64,000 bases of DNA from Cryptomeria japonica (GCF_030272615.1 NC_081405.1:152909113-152973112), one strand, 5' to 3'. Positions 22,652-36,036 are shown, counted from the first letter of the stretch. The notes: generated by a model not told the origin, from the letters alone. A program made the numbers and translations.

Positions 22652-22850
22652 GAAAGAACACCTTTGAAGCATGAAATAGATGCAAACACTGTTGAAGAGT
22701 AACTGATGATTTGAAGAACCTCCACTGAAATAGAACATGACCAAGTAGAGAAGATTGCAATCTGCATGAGTGCCCTCAAATGACACTACTCGAATCGGAT
22801 GGCAAACAAAGGCAAACAATTGAACTCGAAGATACAAATGACATGAAACA
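22652..22850 (-). repeat. Inverted copy of 21838-22050
   Basis: Read on the minus strand it matches the plus strand at 21838-22050 over about 200 bp with scattered differences, for example shared TTCGAGTTCA and GATTCGAGTAGTGTCATTTG. The two arms flank the LTR at 22309-22634. Confidence 0.8.
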
Positions 22851-22860
22851 CCAAATCTTG

Positions 22861-22866
<6 letters not shown>

Positions 22867-22914
<48 letters not shown>
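22867..22914. repeat. (TG)n microsatellite
   Basis: About 24 uninterrupted TG units. Confidence 0.95.
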
Positions 22915-22915
<1 letters not shown>

Positions 22916-22997
22916 AATACAATCCGGTACACACCAATTCCAAATATTTTTTCAATTATGCACTTTACTTGTGGACAAGTTAATATCATATTGTATG

Positions 22998-23185
22998 GAG
23001 GAGTAGTCATTTATTTAGTCATTTATTAAGTCATTTTTGTTTGTTTCACTACTTATTTAGTTGTGATTTTACCCCACGATCATATTGGTCATTTATAGTT
23101 GTGTTGCAAAAAATGACTAGAATTTGGTCATTTTTACTTGTCGTGACTAAAAGTTTTAGTCACTTGGTCATTTATTTGCCATATT
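22998..23185. repeat. GTCATTT word cluster with a 10 bp-arm palindrome
   Basis: GTCATTT recurs several times within 190 bp. At 23143-23163, GTGACTAAAA and TTTTAGTCAC form a perfect inverted repeat with a 1 nt centre. It could be the end of a DNA transposon, but I found no partner end. The cluster borders the truncated LTR at 23198. Confidence 0.55.
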
Positions 23186-23197
23186 TATACTAGTGAC

Positions 23198-23915
23198 CAT
23201 TTGATTAGATTTATTCTTTTAGTCCACTATCCCTTTAGGTGAATTAATTTATTTAATTTACCTATTTTACCACCTCTTGACCCTTTATCTATTCAATTAA
23301 ATAAATACCCTTGTTTATTTAATTAAGTCCCCACCCCCACTTTCCTCCAATTTGAATTAAAATAAATTTTAAAAACCTGTTTTCCCTCATCCACTTGCAT
23401 TCTCCTAACTCTCCCACTTCTCTCCTAATCCCAATCCTAATCTTAACCTAACTGACTCCACTAAGCATGTGCATACACATAATCTTTGATTAAGTGAAGT
23501 CAACTCCTCCCATCATATCACACACATGAGCTTGTCCCCTCGAGTACCCAAAAAAAAATAAAAAATTCCTTATTCTTCTCCTCCATCCTCAACCCTAGAT
23601 CTTCATCAATCAATCACAACCATTCATCTCTTCTCATCCAAAATTTTATAAATCCAACCCTTAACCATTGTTATCTCTCATCCATTTTGCATGTGAGCAC
23701 CATTATACTATCAAAATCTTGAGTGAGCACACATCCAAATCAAACATCAAGGGAAAATCTACACAACAAAGGGATTTATTATGGTTTTATTTTTAAAAAT
23801 AATATGCTTCTTTAACCTCTTTTTACCCTTATCTCGATTGGTGCTTTGATTTGAGATTTTGAGTGTTTTTACTAGTTATTTGCACTCCTTTTGAACTTAC
23901 TTTTCCCTAAACACA
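23198..23915 (+). repeat. 5'-truncated LTR, same family as 24638 and 36037
   Basis: The sequence is homologous to the LTRs at 24638-26885 and 36037-36750 but lacks the first 30 or so bp. It ends ACACA at 23915, followed by a degraded PBS (CAGTGGGACCC). Its leader (23916-24590) matches 26886-27470, with the same ATAAAACTCCAGAAACCT and TTGATGTTCGAC phrases. Confidence 0.85.
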
Positions 23916-24590
23916 TTCTAGTACATTCAGTGGGACCCATGTCACAAGTTCAAATTAATCATTCTTGTATTTTTTAGCACTTCGCAGTTTTCAGATCGTG
24001 GTTTGGCAAACTTCTACACACTTTGGCAGGCGTGCTTCTATTCTGGCGGGGTCGCTGCATAAAACTCCAGAAACCTTAACTTTCAACCTTGTGAGATCAC
24101 TTTATGGATTGACAAAATCACTCTGCAGACTGACGGGTAAGCATTGTGGACCAATTGGTTTGTGCTTGATGTTCGACAGATTCACCTTAACAACAAACAA
24201 TTATTAACAAACACATTTCTAACAAATTCATGATTAAATTTTTTTTACTACAATTACAAATTTAGCGGGTTTGTATCAAAGTTTGGTGGGATCACCTTTA
24301 GGTCTAGCAGGTTCACTATTGGATTTGGTGGGTTTGCCTATTGGATTAGTGAGCTAGCACAAAGGATTAGTGTGTTTGTGAAACATTCTAGTGGGGTTGT
24401 CTCGTAGAATTCACTTTCAAGGTCTAACAAGTTTGTTTCTTGTTTCGCACAACCGCTTTGTGCACTAGCAAGAACACTCTATGAATTAGTGGGTTTGTAT
24501 TAGTTTGGTAGGTAGGCTCTATCATTTGGCACAATAGCTCATAAATTGGAGGATTCACACTATCATCCAATGAGTTCACAATTAGGTACG
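23916..24590 (+). other. Leader of the truncated copy with iterated GGTGGGTTTGC words
   Basis: No gene. Variants of GGCGGGTC/GGTGGGTTTGC recur every 20-30 nt, mostly at 24030-24400. The stretch runs into a TA-rich microsatellite (about 24586-24637) where the element at 24638 begins. Confidence 0.6.
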
Positions 24591-24637
24591 TATATATGTA
24601 TGTATATACATACATATAAATATACATATATACATAT

Positions 24638-26885
24638 TGTAGACACCTAAATTTGAGCATTAACATTTGATCAAATTTATCCTTTTATTCCACTATCCCT
24701 TTAGGTAAATTAATTTATTTAATTTACCTATTTTACTACCTCTTAGCCCTTTATTTATTCAATTTAATAAATACCCTTGTTTATTTAAATTAAGTTTCCA
24801 TTCCCACTTTCCTCTAATTCAAAACTCCTATTTTCCCTCATCCACTCGTGTTCTCCCAGTGTAGTGTCGTAAATTGTACACCTCTAATTAGGGTTGTCCA
24901 ATTCCACGCTTAGGTTAGCACCCCCCTTAGTGTGTCCCATTGCATTTATAAGGTTCCTTGATGCATTTAATTGTTAATTTAATTAAATCTAAAGTCCTCT
25001 CTCAATAATTCATATATCATAAAATTGGGCCCTTAACCCTAGGCGCGCCCCTTTTTATTTTATTTTAATTAATCCTAATAATGTCCTAACTTCAATCTTC
25101 AAAGCACATTTTCGCACATCTAAAAAATTTAAATTGACCTACCGTGTTGGATTTGACTTTATAATAACAATATTTCACATCCCTAGAAAATTGGAAAAAG
25201 TTGGTTGGACTAGAGCAACCACCATTCTAGTCCTGACCTTTTTTCCCCAAATTTTGGAAGCTTCATTTGACGGTATTATAATGTTCAAATCCCACTTTGT
25301 GTCATTTTTTATTAATTCTAAGTCAACCTAAAGGTGATTTTAATTATGAAATCCCTATATAAGGCATCTCTCTCAATTCATTTTCAACACCTACACTTTA
25401 TGCAAACATTATCATTAATTCAAGGAGCAACAAACTACCTAAAGGCATCTTCAATTTATGTTTTATCTATAGTTTAATGATGGATTTTATGTGATTTATC
25501 ATGTTATTGCATCAACACATGAAGGACTCGTCCTAAGAGCATTCCATCACCTATTGAAGGTATAATCATTTGCATTCAAGCATTTCAACGTTGTCCTCAA
25601 AAGGCAAGCTTTTCCATTTCAATTGAAGTTTAATTTCTATTTCAATTAGGGTAATTACAAACCTGAGGTTTGACCTAAGGCAAACTCCCATCCACAACCC
25701 CCCTTTTCTTTCCTTCTTATGTGCAATTTTAGGGATCTAGTGGAGTCGAGAAGATCAGAAGAACTTCAAGACCCAGAGACAAAGCATCCAACCAAAATTT
25801 AGCAAAAAAGTGCCTAGACCAAAATTCCTAGTGCTCTAGTCCACCAGGACCAAGGTACCCAATGCCCTAGTCCTCCCCAATAAGCTCCAAATTTGGTAGA
25901 CAATTCTCAAACAGGATCATGTTGCAAATTCCCAGTTTGCAGCTCAGTCTGGTCACTGGGACCAAAGCGCCCAATGCCTCAATCCAGTCAAATCGGGCTC
26001 AATTTTTAGTATCAAGTGCACATCAGATTTCCATTTCCATATCTATACTTATCTTAGTTTTGTTGATTATCAGTCTACCATTTCTCTATTTTAGTCACTT
26101 GTATTCATCTTCTTTGCATAGTTTCTCATCTTCCAATATTTTGCACATTCTCTTCCATAGTAGCAAAGGAATAGAAACCCTAAAAGTATTCCTTGACTCT
26201 CTTTCACAAGAGTTAGTCAAAGAGAATTACTCCTTTAGGTGCTTTTTTATTCTAATGTATGATTGAAAGTGGAGTTAGGTCCTAATACTACCCAATTCCA
26301 TTTTCATTCATCACAACTAACTCTCCCACTTGCCTCTTAATTATAATCCTCATCCTAATCCTAATCTTAATCCTAATCCTAATCTTAATCCTAATCCTAA
26401 TATTAATCTCCACCTAACCTAATCCATTAAGTGTGCGCACACACTTAATCCTTGATTAAGTGAAGTCAATTCCTCCTATCATATCAAGCACATGGGCTTG
26501 TCCCCTCAAGTACCCTAAAAGGAATTTTTAATTATCCTTTATTCTTCTCCTCCATCCTCAACCTTAGATCTTCATCAATCAATCTCAATCATTCATCTCT
26601 TGTCATGCAAATACTATAAATCCAACCCTTAGCCATTGTTGTCTCTCTCACTCATTTTGCATTTGAGCACCATTTTGTTGCCAAAATCTTGAGTGAGCAC
26701 AATTCCAAATCAAACATCAAGGTTAAATATACACAATAAAGGGGTTTAATACAATTTTATTTTTCTAAATAATATGCTCGTTTAACCTCTTTTTAGCCTT
26801 ATCTCGATTGTTGCTTTGAGTTGTGATTTTGAGTGTTTTTACTAGTAATTTGCACTCCTTTTGAACTCACTTTTTCTTGCACACA
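24638..26885 (+). repeat. 5' LTR of the pol-less element, interrupted by another LTR
   Basis: It starts TGTAGACACC and ends GCACACA. Without the insertion at 24860-26315 it is about 790 bp, close to the 714 bp of the partner at 36037. An (AATCCT)n-like stretch lies at about 26345-26400. Confidence 0.85.
24860..26315 (+). mobile_element. Solo LTR nested in an LTR
   Basis: The sequence starts TGTAGTGTCG and ends CATCACA, and interrupts the alignment of the surrounding LTR with its copies at 23198 and 36037. A TATATAAGG box lies near 25350. No coding region or PBS is seen. I could not find a matching target duplication, so the exact ends are uncertain. Confidence 0.7.
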
Positions 26886-26907
26886 TTCTAACATGTCTGG
26901 TGGGACC
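26886..26907 (+). promoter_or_regulatory. Primer binding site of the pol-less element
   Basis: It directly follows the LTR and ends CTGGTGGGACC, matching the PBS of the 18.1 kb element except for changes such as GGCACG to AACATG. Confidence 0.75.
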
Positions 26908-29375
26908 TAGTCATAGGTTCAAATTAATCATTCTTATGTTTTTTAGCACTTTGCAATTTTTAGGTCATAGTTTGACAAACCTTTATAGGCTTTAGAAAGT
27001 GTGCTTCTAGTTCGGCGGGGTCACTGCATAAAACTCCAGAAACCTCCACTCTCAACCTTGCGGGATTATTATATGGATTGGTAGAATCACTTTTCAAACT
27101 GGTGGGTAAACTCTATGGATCAACAGGTTTATACTTGATGTTCGACGAATTTGCCCTGACAACAAATAGTTATCTATAAACACATTTCTACCAAATTCAC
27201 GACAAAAGGTAAAATTTTACCACACAAATTTAGCAAGTTTGCATCAAAGTTTGGCGATATCACTTTTAGGTCTAGCAATTTTACTATTGGATCTAGCGGG
27301 TTTGCATGCTGGATTAGTGGGTTAGCACAAAGGATTAGTGGGTTTACAAAACATTCTAGTGAGGTTGTCTCGTAGAATTCACCTTCAAGGTCTAGCCAAT
27401 TTGTTTCTTGTCCGGTGCAACCACTCTGTGCACTGTCATCTAGTGGGTTCATAATCGGGTATAAACAAACTTGTTTTAAGTCAATTTTTTGTGCAATTTT
27501 TTTAATTTTACTTTGGGGATCTAAATTTTTTTTCTTCGAGGGTTGTGCCCCCAATCCCTTGCTAGTGGGGGATAGAACCATCTCCCTACACCCCCCTTAC
27601 CATTGGGTTGAGTGTTCCAACTCCCTTGGGTTAAGACATCACTATCTTTAATATTTTTTTGCATCTAATATGTTTATTATGTACCTTATAACCAAATGCC
27701 AAAGACTAGCATATCAAACTACTAACATATCTTCTACAGGACATAGTCAAAGACAATTATTTTCACCACTAGTTTAGGAACACCTCAATTTATTAAAGGA
27801 AATAATTATTTTCTTTTGTCTCTAGTGTGCTTGCACACTTGTTTTTATCTGAGCTAGAGTGTGTGTATCCTCTTTCCTTGCCTTCCTGGACCTTGGATAT
27901 AAGAGAAACACGTGATAGCTCCTTTTATTTTTATTAGGAGGCTAATTTTAGGATTTAATCATCCCAAAGGATGACCTCAGCTGCATGAATCGACGAGGTA
28001 TATAGATGGGTGAGAATGAAAGTTGTAACCTAATCCATCTCACATTGTGTCTAGCAAAATCCTAAATCTTGGGTGATACCAAGATAGGGGTGCAAGGCTA
28101 GTTTGAAGGGCTTAACTGGCCTTCTCAGCCCATGCTTGTGATTGAGTGTTTTTCACAAATGTGTCTCACGTACCCTTGTGGTATTTAGAGGAATCACCTA
28201 GTCACCTATATAGCCTAACTAGAAGACTTCACCCACCACTAAATTGGTGCAGGGGATGCAGATCATACCCTAAATTTACTCACAATGTAATTATTTAGGC
28301 TGACATAAGGATCTCTTCATTGGGATTATCTAGCCTCCTTGAAAGAGAGTTAAAGGAAATCTCTTTATAGGCCTACAACTCTAGCTATTTGCTCTCTATG
28401 GTATTAGCGCTTGTGTGGTGAGCCCAATGTAGTAGGTATTCCTACTTGTCTAAACTATTATGAGCATTTCTTGTGTGTCTCCTTATGTTCATCCAGTATC
28501 TATCTCTAGGCATTCCAATCCGAGTCACCTCTTGTTTTTTTATTTTCTATCCTCAATCCTTTTGCCATCTCGGTTAGTTTTGTCAATCATTCTTTGGTTC
28601 GATGGGATTTACCTATGTTGTTAGCAAGTCTTTTGTTCTTTCAATAGATTTGTTACTCTTTTGGAGGGATCTCCTTGCCTTGTAACCTTTATCCTTTGAC
28701 AGGTTTGTCTAATCATTTGGCTGATTCTTCTAGTTATTCCATCCTTCAATGGGATTGTTATGCCCTTTAGTGGGATCACCTTTCCTAGTCAGTTCATCCT
28801 CTAGTAGGACCACTTTGTATTTTGGAATCTCAATCCATTCATCCTTTGGTAGGTTCTCCATGTTTTTTGGTGGGTTTACCTTGTCCTAGTTAGTCCATCA
28901 TCGAGTAGGACCACCCTATCTTTTGGCAAATCCACTTATTAATTTAGAATACATGTTTTAGTGGGATATCCATATCCTTTAGTGAGTTCACACTATTTTT
29001 CAACAAGTCTATCCCCATCCAAAATCTAGAGAGTCAATCCTCCATCCCCCAGGTAGTCCTCATTCTTCCTAGTCCAAAACCCCTATTAGATCTTTTTTTA
29101 TTCCATATCCTTAGATAACTATGTCCTTTTCATCATCCTCATTATCTTTCCATCATCTTTAGAGTCAATCCTCATCCTAATCTAAGCTTAATTTGCATCC
29201 TAGTCTAAGATTATCATTCATCATATTCCTTGCTTTATTCCACCATCCATCTTCATCCTTCATCCAACTCATCAACTAATCATCATGTCATAATATTATT
29301 ATGATGAGTTTTTTCAGCCTTCATTTTTTTCCACTTCACCCCATATTGATGATAACGAGAGTATTGTAGATCAAT
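26908..29375 (+). other. Long leader with iterated GGTGGGTTTRCC words, no gene
   Basis: The word family GGYGGGTTTGC recurs at 27000-27470 and again at 28570-28900 (for example GGTGGGTTTACC), with 20-40 nt spacing. Between them (27500-28550) I recognise nothing. Confidence 0.55.
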
Positions 29376-29711
29376 ATGAGTACAAAATTAAAAACCTTGA
29401 TGCCATCATCCTTAACAAGCTTGTGCCAAGCTTTAGATTCCAAAATCCAATCATCCATCCTAGCTACCCCACCATTCCTCTATGCATATCCACTCATAAT
29501 CCTTATCACACCTTTGACAAGAGAAATATATTATGTCACCCATCCACATCTCCCCCTTGAGCCAACCTACCTGTCTTATGCAACATCCATACCTCCACCT
29601 TCTCCCATGGTCATACCCCAACCTCCATCTTTTCACAAAAACACCACCACCTACATAGCTAATACAAATACACCATCTAATTGTCTCCCAATCTATAATC
29701 CTGGTCCTTAA
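29376..29711 (+). pseudogene. Decayed gag-like frame, N-terminal piece
   Basis: An open piece of 111 codons lies at the start of a long C/A/T-rich, Pro/Ser/His-rich tract. A neighbouring frame reads similarly, suggesting frameshifts. No domain is certain. From its place behind a long leader I infer a Gag or structural ORF remnant. Confidence 0.4.
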
Positions 29712-30820
29712 TTAATCATAGTTCCCTAATTCATCACCATTATCCCCCCACTATTCCTAATCTACCATCCACTCTAGCTTACATTAATCTAACATCTCCC
29801 ACTCTACCCTATCTCAAAACATCGCAATCCACTCCATCCTATCTCACTCCACCATCTTCCATTCCCCCTTACATTATTCCACAATCCACTCCCTCATATC
29901 TCAATCCACCATCCACTTCATCATACTTCAATCCTCCATCTAATCCTAATCTTCCATCCTATCTCAATCCACCATCTTCCATTCCCCCTTAAATTAATCC
30001 ATAATCCACTCCCTCAAATCTCAATCCACCATCCACTCCATTATACTTCAATCCTCCATTCAATCCCAACCCTACATCCTATCGCATTCCACCATCTTCC
30101 ACTCCATCCTATCTCAATCCACCATCTTTAACTTCATCCTATCTGAATCCACTATCTTATATTCCCTCCTACATTCCCACAACTTTCATTCCACAATCCT
30201 CCTACATTTCTCAATCCACTTCATATGGTATGCCACAATTTGCAACTCTTCCTCCACCCGTCAACCAACTAGGTTCACAAGCCATTGTTGCATGATTAGA
30301 TGTGGACTATTTGTGCTTACCACCATCTATGTATGCTAACTATCCACCTCAAATTCAGATACACAACTCTATCACTTCAGACTTCCTCCAAGGACTAATC
30401 ACAAAGAAGCCATCACAAAATCTAGCTCCTAAATTTAATGAGTCATTTTACCCCACTCCATGATGTGAGGCTACTATCAATGATGTCCTTCCACCTCCCA
30501 CACCTATCATTCCTCTTCCATCTCCTAACACCATCAAAACTCCCATTTGGTGATGTCATTAAATCACAATCCCCATCCCCTCCTCCGCCCACCATCATCC
30601 AAACTCAATCTAACGAACCTCCTGATTCCACCCTCCTTCCATCCACCCCAACTAAATTTCACCTCCCATCCTCCCATCCAGTCCATCTGAACAGTCTACC
30701 CACTCATCTTTCATCACACCATCCAAACCAATCCTATCATGCCAAGATCTTATTCTAGAGCATGTAGAAATATACATCCATCCAATTCAAGATCCTACCA
30801 TTCTACCTCCTCCATCTTAA
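29712..30820 (+). other. G-depleted, CCATC-rich tract
   Basis: Almost G-free plus strand, built of phrases like ATCTCAATCCACCATC repeated irregularly at 29800-30180. Broken frames encode Pro/Ser/Tyr-rich sequence. A segment near 30380-30440 (SDFLQGLITKKPSQNLAP) looks coding. Confidence 0.5.
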
Positions 30821-31576
30821 GATCCATTATCTTCCTCTCATCCACATCATGATCCTACCATCCCACCTGTTCCATCTCATGATACCTTATCATCCCCTCA
30901 TTCAATTCAATATCATCCCATCTCGTCAAATCCATTTCATGGTCCTTTATCACCTCCTATCCAAAACATCCTCCCACCATCACTCTATCCCCTTGGTTCA
31001 CTTATATTCCTCCATGGTGGTTCACTTGCAACAGAAGAACACCTCATATTCACCACCCATAATCTTCCATCCAATAATGTACTCACATCTTGTTTCCCAA
31101 ATAACAAGTATTATATTCTACATCGAATTCTAAAAAAACTAAACTATCAATGTAAAGTCTTAGGCCTATATGAGAAAGGTACCTTGGATCCCATCAATGT
31201 CAAAGCACATCCACAATCTCATACTCTTGGTTACATATCCCAAGGCACTTCATCCAAAAATGTTGGTACAACTATTGCAAAATCCAAGCATACTTTCAAA
31301 CCCACCATCACATCCTCCCATCATCCCTTCAAAAAAATTATTGGCATCCCTCGTCCTCCATCATATCAAGCCAAAAAATCATCCATCTTCCTCCTTCATC
31401 CTTTAAATCTATTTTGGGTCCCTATATCCCAAAATCCACAACCACATATCCCCCACATACTAAATCCATTTTGGGCCCTTATATCCCAAAATCCCATCCT
31501 CCATCTCATCCCACTCATCTCCCCGTCCACCAATCACATCTCCCTATCAACCATCATAAGAACCCCACTCATTTAA
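30821..31576 (+). pseudogene. Retroelement frame with a G-patch-like segment
   Basis: A frame of about 250 codons is open from 30821. Its first part is rich in Pro, His and Ser. At about 31100-31210 it reads ILKKLNYQCKVLGLYEKGTL and DPINVKAHPQ. This resembles the G-patch-like segment of the 18.1 kb element (LQKFGYDGKSPLGLRKEGII). It suggests the part between protease and RT in Tat-type polyproteins, but no RT follows. The start is unclear. Confidence 0.55.
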
Positions 31577-32681
31577 TTCCAAATCAGGATCAACAAAGGC
31601 ACAACCCATTTCCATTACTCCACCTATATTCCCTCCACATCCTCCATCTTCTCACACTCATACCATTGCTAATGAAATCAATTTGGATTCCAAATAAAAA
31701 ATGCATAAAGATAAACATCCACAACAATCTAAAGATCCCCATGTACACAAAAAAAGACATCCTCCCACAATTGATGCAAAATCAAATCAAAAAACTCACA
31801 TCATCCCAAAGACCACCAAGGCCCACCAAAGCAAAAGAAAAAAATGTGGATCCCAAAGCAAAAAGCAGTAATGCATCCAAAAGAAAAATTCCCCAAAGGC
31901 ATCCAAAGTTGTTGATGCACAAAGTAAGAATTCCTCCTCTCCATCTCCTAAATCCATTTTTGGTTCCTATGTCCCAAAATTCCCTATCTTAACTCCTCCA
32001 TCATTCTCATATCCTCCATTCATTTTTCCTCCACTTGTTCAACACCCCCCACAACATGTGCCAATGTTGGTCCTAACAACATCCCCCCATCACACTCACG
32101 TTCCATCATTCCATCCAGTCGCTTCCCACCACCATATCCCTTATGCCACATATATTCCTCATCAAAACCATCTAATACACTCATCCTAATAAGGTTGTAC
32201 CAACATACAATGATAGGTACAAATGGGCTCCTATTACCGTGATAAAGAACTGTATGCTTGAGTCCTCCATCCATATCCCTTATCACCTATCTTCCAAATC
32301 GTTTTATACACATCCTTATCAATCCATAAAATTCATCCCAAAAATTTAGAATTTTTTTTTTTTAAAATGAAGAGAAAAATCCATCTAATGGTGAAAACTT
32401 GGCAAATAGGTGCCTTGGACAAGTACCATGATGTAAACCTAGCAAACATGCATCATGTGTAATCCCTCCATCAATTTTATCTCCACACTTGGGGGAACGT
32501 TCTTCTAGATATCCCTCCCTCCCCTCCTCCATCTCATCCTACCTACCATACCCATCATATCCTATCCATTTCACTTCATCCTCCTTTGGATCTTGATAAA
32601 AATAGATTTCACCATGTATACACACTTTGGATACCTCTTGGCATCCATTTTCTCCATCATAATTTTCATCCAGTTAACCTC
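31577..32681 (+). other. Continuation of the G-poor decayed interior
   Basis: It is Pro/Lys/Ser-rich in translation with no recognised domain. It ends at the solo LTR inserted at 32687. A phrase near 32385-32460 (AAACTTGGCAAATAGGTGCC) might come from an integrase-type C-terminal region, but this is weak. Confidence 0.4.
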
Positions 32682-32686
32682 ATATC

Positions 32687-33826
32687 TGTTGGCAAGAGAC
32701 ATTGTACCGGTAAAGATTCATGCATAGAGATTTCTTAGGGGTTGTCATTGATGGCAACTCAATCAATAAATCCTATCCGGTGTATGTAGATTTGACCAAT
32801 CGAAAGTCATATTGTTCATAAGGCATAAGTCTGGAAGGTGGAACTCAGTATCCGGTAGAGCGTGAGATTATTATGCATATCTTGATTTTGGTGATGTAAT
32901 TTTAGTTGTGGTGTTAAAGGCAATTGACTCATGATTTGAGGAAACTTACTTTGCATTTTTGGCCTTCGATATAGTTTTTGATGAAAGATTCAAGGTCTGG
33001 TATCCGGTGATTCTGGAAGAACAGAGCTATCTTTGGGTTTGGTGGTGTAACATTTGTTGTGGAATTGTTGGGATGATTTCGGTGATTTTTGGTGAGTTTG
33101 AGGAGTTTGTGTCGACATGTATGAAGCTTGTTATCATATTCTTTAGGTCTGCATATGCATTTGTGGATAGATTGAGCTGACAAGTCACTACACGTTTCAT
33201 ATTTTGCAGTTTTGTGAAGTCAACTTGATTGAGATCTATTTTGTTGGTGTGACTATATAATGCCAATCTAGATGATAATTTTATGTATGGTTTTATGTGA
33301 ATGTGGGTGTGTGGTATGTGAATGAGCATCCAAATGCATAATTGGTGCTCCAGTAGGTGACTGTGCAACAAAACATGGCAAAAAGACAAAGTAGCATTTG
33401 GCAGTCATACTGTGCTTAACTGGAATTAATGTTTAGCATTTGTAGATGCTATATTCCAGTTCAGACATTGTAATTACTCTTATATCTCACTTGTAGAAGA
33501 GTGAGTCCTTCGGGGTTGTTGCCCTCTTATGTAATTGAGCAATTAGCTCTAGGCAGTGTGCCTAAAAGCAAGTGCAGTCCATTTTGTAATATAATCATAC
33601 TCCTAATCAAAGTATAATAATATTGGGGGTACTCAATCCCACTATGGTTTTTCTCTTTCCGAGTTTCCACATAAATTTTTTGGTTATGGTTTTGTGATTG
33701 ATTAGTTTATATTTTTGCACTTTACTTTCTTTCTTGTGCATTCAATGGTTTAAGAATCAGTTTATCAAGTTTGTAAATTGTGAAACATCAATTCACCCCC
33801 CCTCTCAGTGTTCATTGATTCCAAAA
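32687..33826 (+). mobile_element. Solo LTR flanked by ATATC
   Basis: It starts TGTTGG and ends CCAAAA, an inverted terminal match if the end was CCAACA. ATATC precedes (32682-32686) and follows (33827-33831). Near the 3' end, TGGTTTTTCTCTTTCCGAG and a CACCCCCCCTCTCAG stretch are phrases typical of copia LTR ends. It interrupts the G-poor interior of the surrounding element. Open frames inside are not gene-like. Confidence 0.8.
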
Positions 33827-33831
33827 ATATC

Positions 33832-36022
33832 CACCCATCCTTCCTCCCACTCATATAATCCTTTCACATGCCTTCATATTCCTTATCCACCCATCATCCT
33901 ATCTTTCATGTATCTCCCTCATCATCTTGTCATCTTATCACCCATCCTATCATATCCCTCCTAGTGCCTCATCGCACATGACATATTCTAAGTAGGGCAT
34001 CTTATTCCTTTGTGACATAGTCCTTGGAGATTCCATCACACTCACCATCTATCCATTGATCCCTCCACTCATTATCTTTTCATCTCCCAATCCTTGCCAG
34101 CTTCCATCCCTTCATCCATCATCCTTTCATATCCAAATCCTTGTCTCATAATGCTTGCATATCTAATAATCATTTTAATCCTATCCTCTATCCTTTTCAT
34201 CCCTTCTATCATATCATTTCATCACCTTTTACATCCCTTTTCATTGGTATCTAGCTCTAGGATACCCACATGCAATATAGTGCCATCCATCCAATCAATA
34301 TATATACTCCTTATAGTGCACCATCACATGCAAATCCTATCCATCCCCTCCAACTATCCAACATCAACACCAATCAAATCATCCAATCACATCCTTGTTC
34401 TTGCTTATAGCATTTCTATAAGACTTGATCACAATCCAATCATCATCATCAGGATGCATCCTTCCCAATCCTTGTGTTGTTTCAAGATATATCATTGAAG
34501 ATCAATAACACTCCATCAACCATCAATCCAATCCTTGTCATTTTTTTGTTTCAGGATACATATTGCTCCCACATCAACAACACCCCGTCCCTTATCAATC
34601 CATTGTCATCCATAATCTAAACCCCCTGTATATCTTGTACATCTTGTAATTAGTGTCTAGTACATAGTTTCAAATGTGTGTCTCCACCTAGGTTTATTTG
34701 TACATACATGTCTTTAGATTCCATCATTTGTGTCAACTTGTCTTTGTGTGGTCAAGACTGTGCAGGCCTATTTAGTTGGTGTTTCAACAATAATCTTTTG
34801 GTATCCTTGAGTTCTTAGGTGTCTCACTTGTTTCTTGTCATAGGAATCCTAGTCTAGTATGCATCATTGATTTTCGCAAAATGCATCCTTCCTCATATTA
34901 GACCAATTAATCCCCTCCATCAATCTCCCCTATGGAAAAAGGTACTTGATAAATTGGTTATCTCTTTGGTTCTTTTGGATATTTGTTTATCTTTATCTTG
35001 AGCTTCCTAGTTTTACCTCCATATGGTCACATGATCCTTTACATCATGGTGTGCTATGAATGGTGAAACTAGGGGCGTGATCTTGGTTTTCTACTTGTGT
35101 GTTTTTTCTTGGTGTGTCCCATGTTGTTCCCTCATGAGATTTAGGTTATCTAATGTTACATTGGGGCATATCTTTTTCTTGTGGTTTTTCTAGCATCTTT
35201 TCCTTCAAGGTTCCCTGCAACTTTGTGAGATGATAGACTTATCTTTTTGTTTGTTAAGTCAGTCCCATGCATTGGTTATGGCATCACCTTGGCTCCTTAT
35301 ACCTTGGTGCCTCATAGACAATGCTAAATCAAAATGAAATATCACTTCATGGAAGTTACCATATAGTGCTCAATCTCCTTCCATCCATTTATCCCACATA
35401 TTTCTAATCATTCATCCTCTCTTCCTATCCCCCATTTTGGCTCCTTTATCCCCTCATCCTATGCATCATATCTTCTTCCGCTTTTCTTTCATTCATCTTC
35501 CCTTGAATTTATTCATATTGAATTATCATCTTGTTACATCTTTCATAATATAGACTCATTAGTCTACCTCTTATCATTTGCATCCATTTCATTATCATCT
35601 CATTGCATCTTATATTATGTAGACTTGTCAGTCTATATTTTATTGTGTGTATCCATTGCATTTTCATCTACTTTCATCATGCATAATATAGACTTTTTTA
35701 TTCTATCCATTATCATTTTCATCCTTTCATCACCAACTAGGCATCATCATCAACATCATCAGCCTAGGCTATTGCATCCATAATACATCTATCATACTCA
35801 TTCATGCATCGTGCATGCATCATCTCATCCACTTCGAGAGCACATCTATGTTCTCTTGAACTTGCTTGTCCTATTGAGGGGGCATCCTTGTCATAATATC
35901 TATCATGTTTCCTCTTAGTCACTCTTTTGAATGACTGGGACATCTTCCCTAATTTATCTATCTTCTTCTAATCTCTATGTCTTAATTTTCTTTGAAATGA
36001 TGCTACTTCTTAACACCATCTC
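33832..36022 (+). other. 3' untranslated part of the pol-less element
   Basis: C/A/T-rich up to about 34600, then mixed sequence up to the PPT. I recognise no domain. TATAATATAGACT-like phrases recur near 35545, 35610 and 35690. Confidence 0.5.
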
Positions 36023-36036
36023 AAAGAGGGGCAAAA
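36023..36036 (+). promoter_or_regulatory. Polypurine tract of the pol-less element
   Basis: AAAGAGGGGCAAAA abuts the 3' LTR and is identical to the PPT at 3935-3948. Confidence 0.85.

Noticed and set aside
26340-26400. (AATCCT)n stretch resembling an interstitial telomere
   Set aside because: The unit is not the plant telomere repeat (CCCTAAA), and it lies inside an LTR whose other copies have shorter versions.
33027-33389. Minus-strand 120-codon frame
   Set aside because: It lies inside a solo LTR, has no family resemblance and overlaps frames on the other strand equally well.
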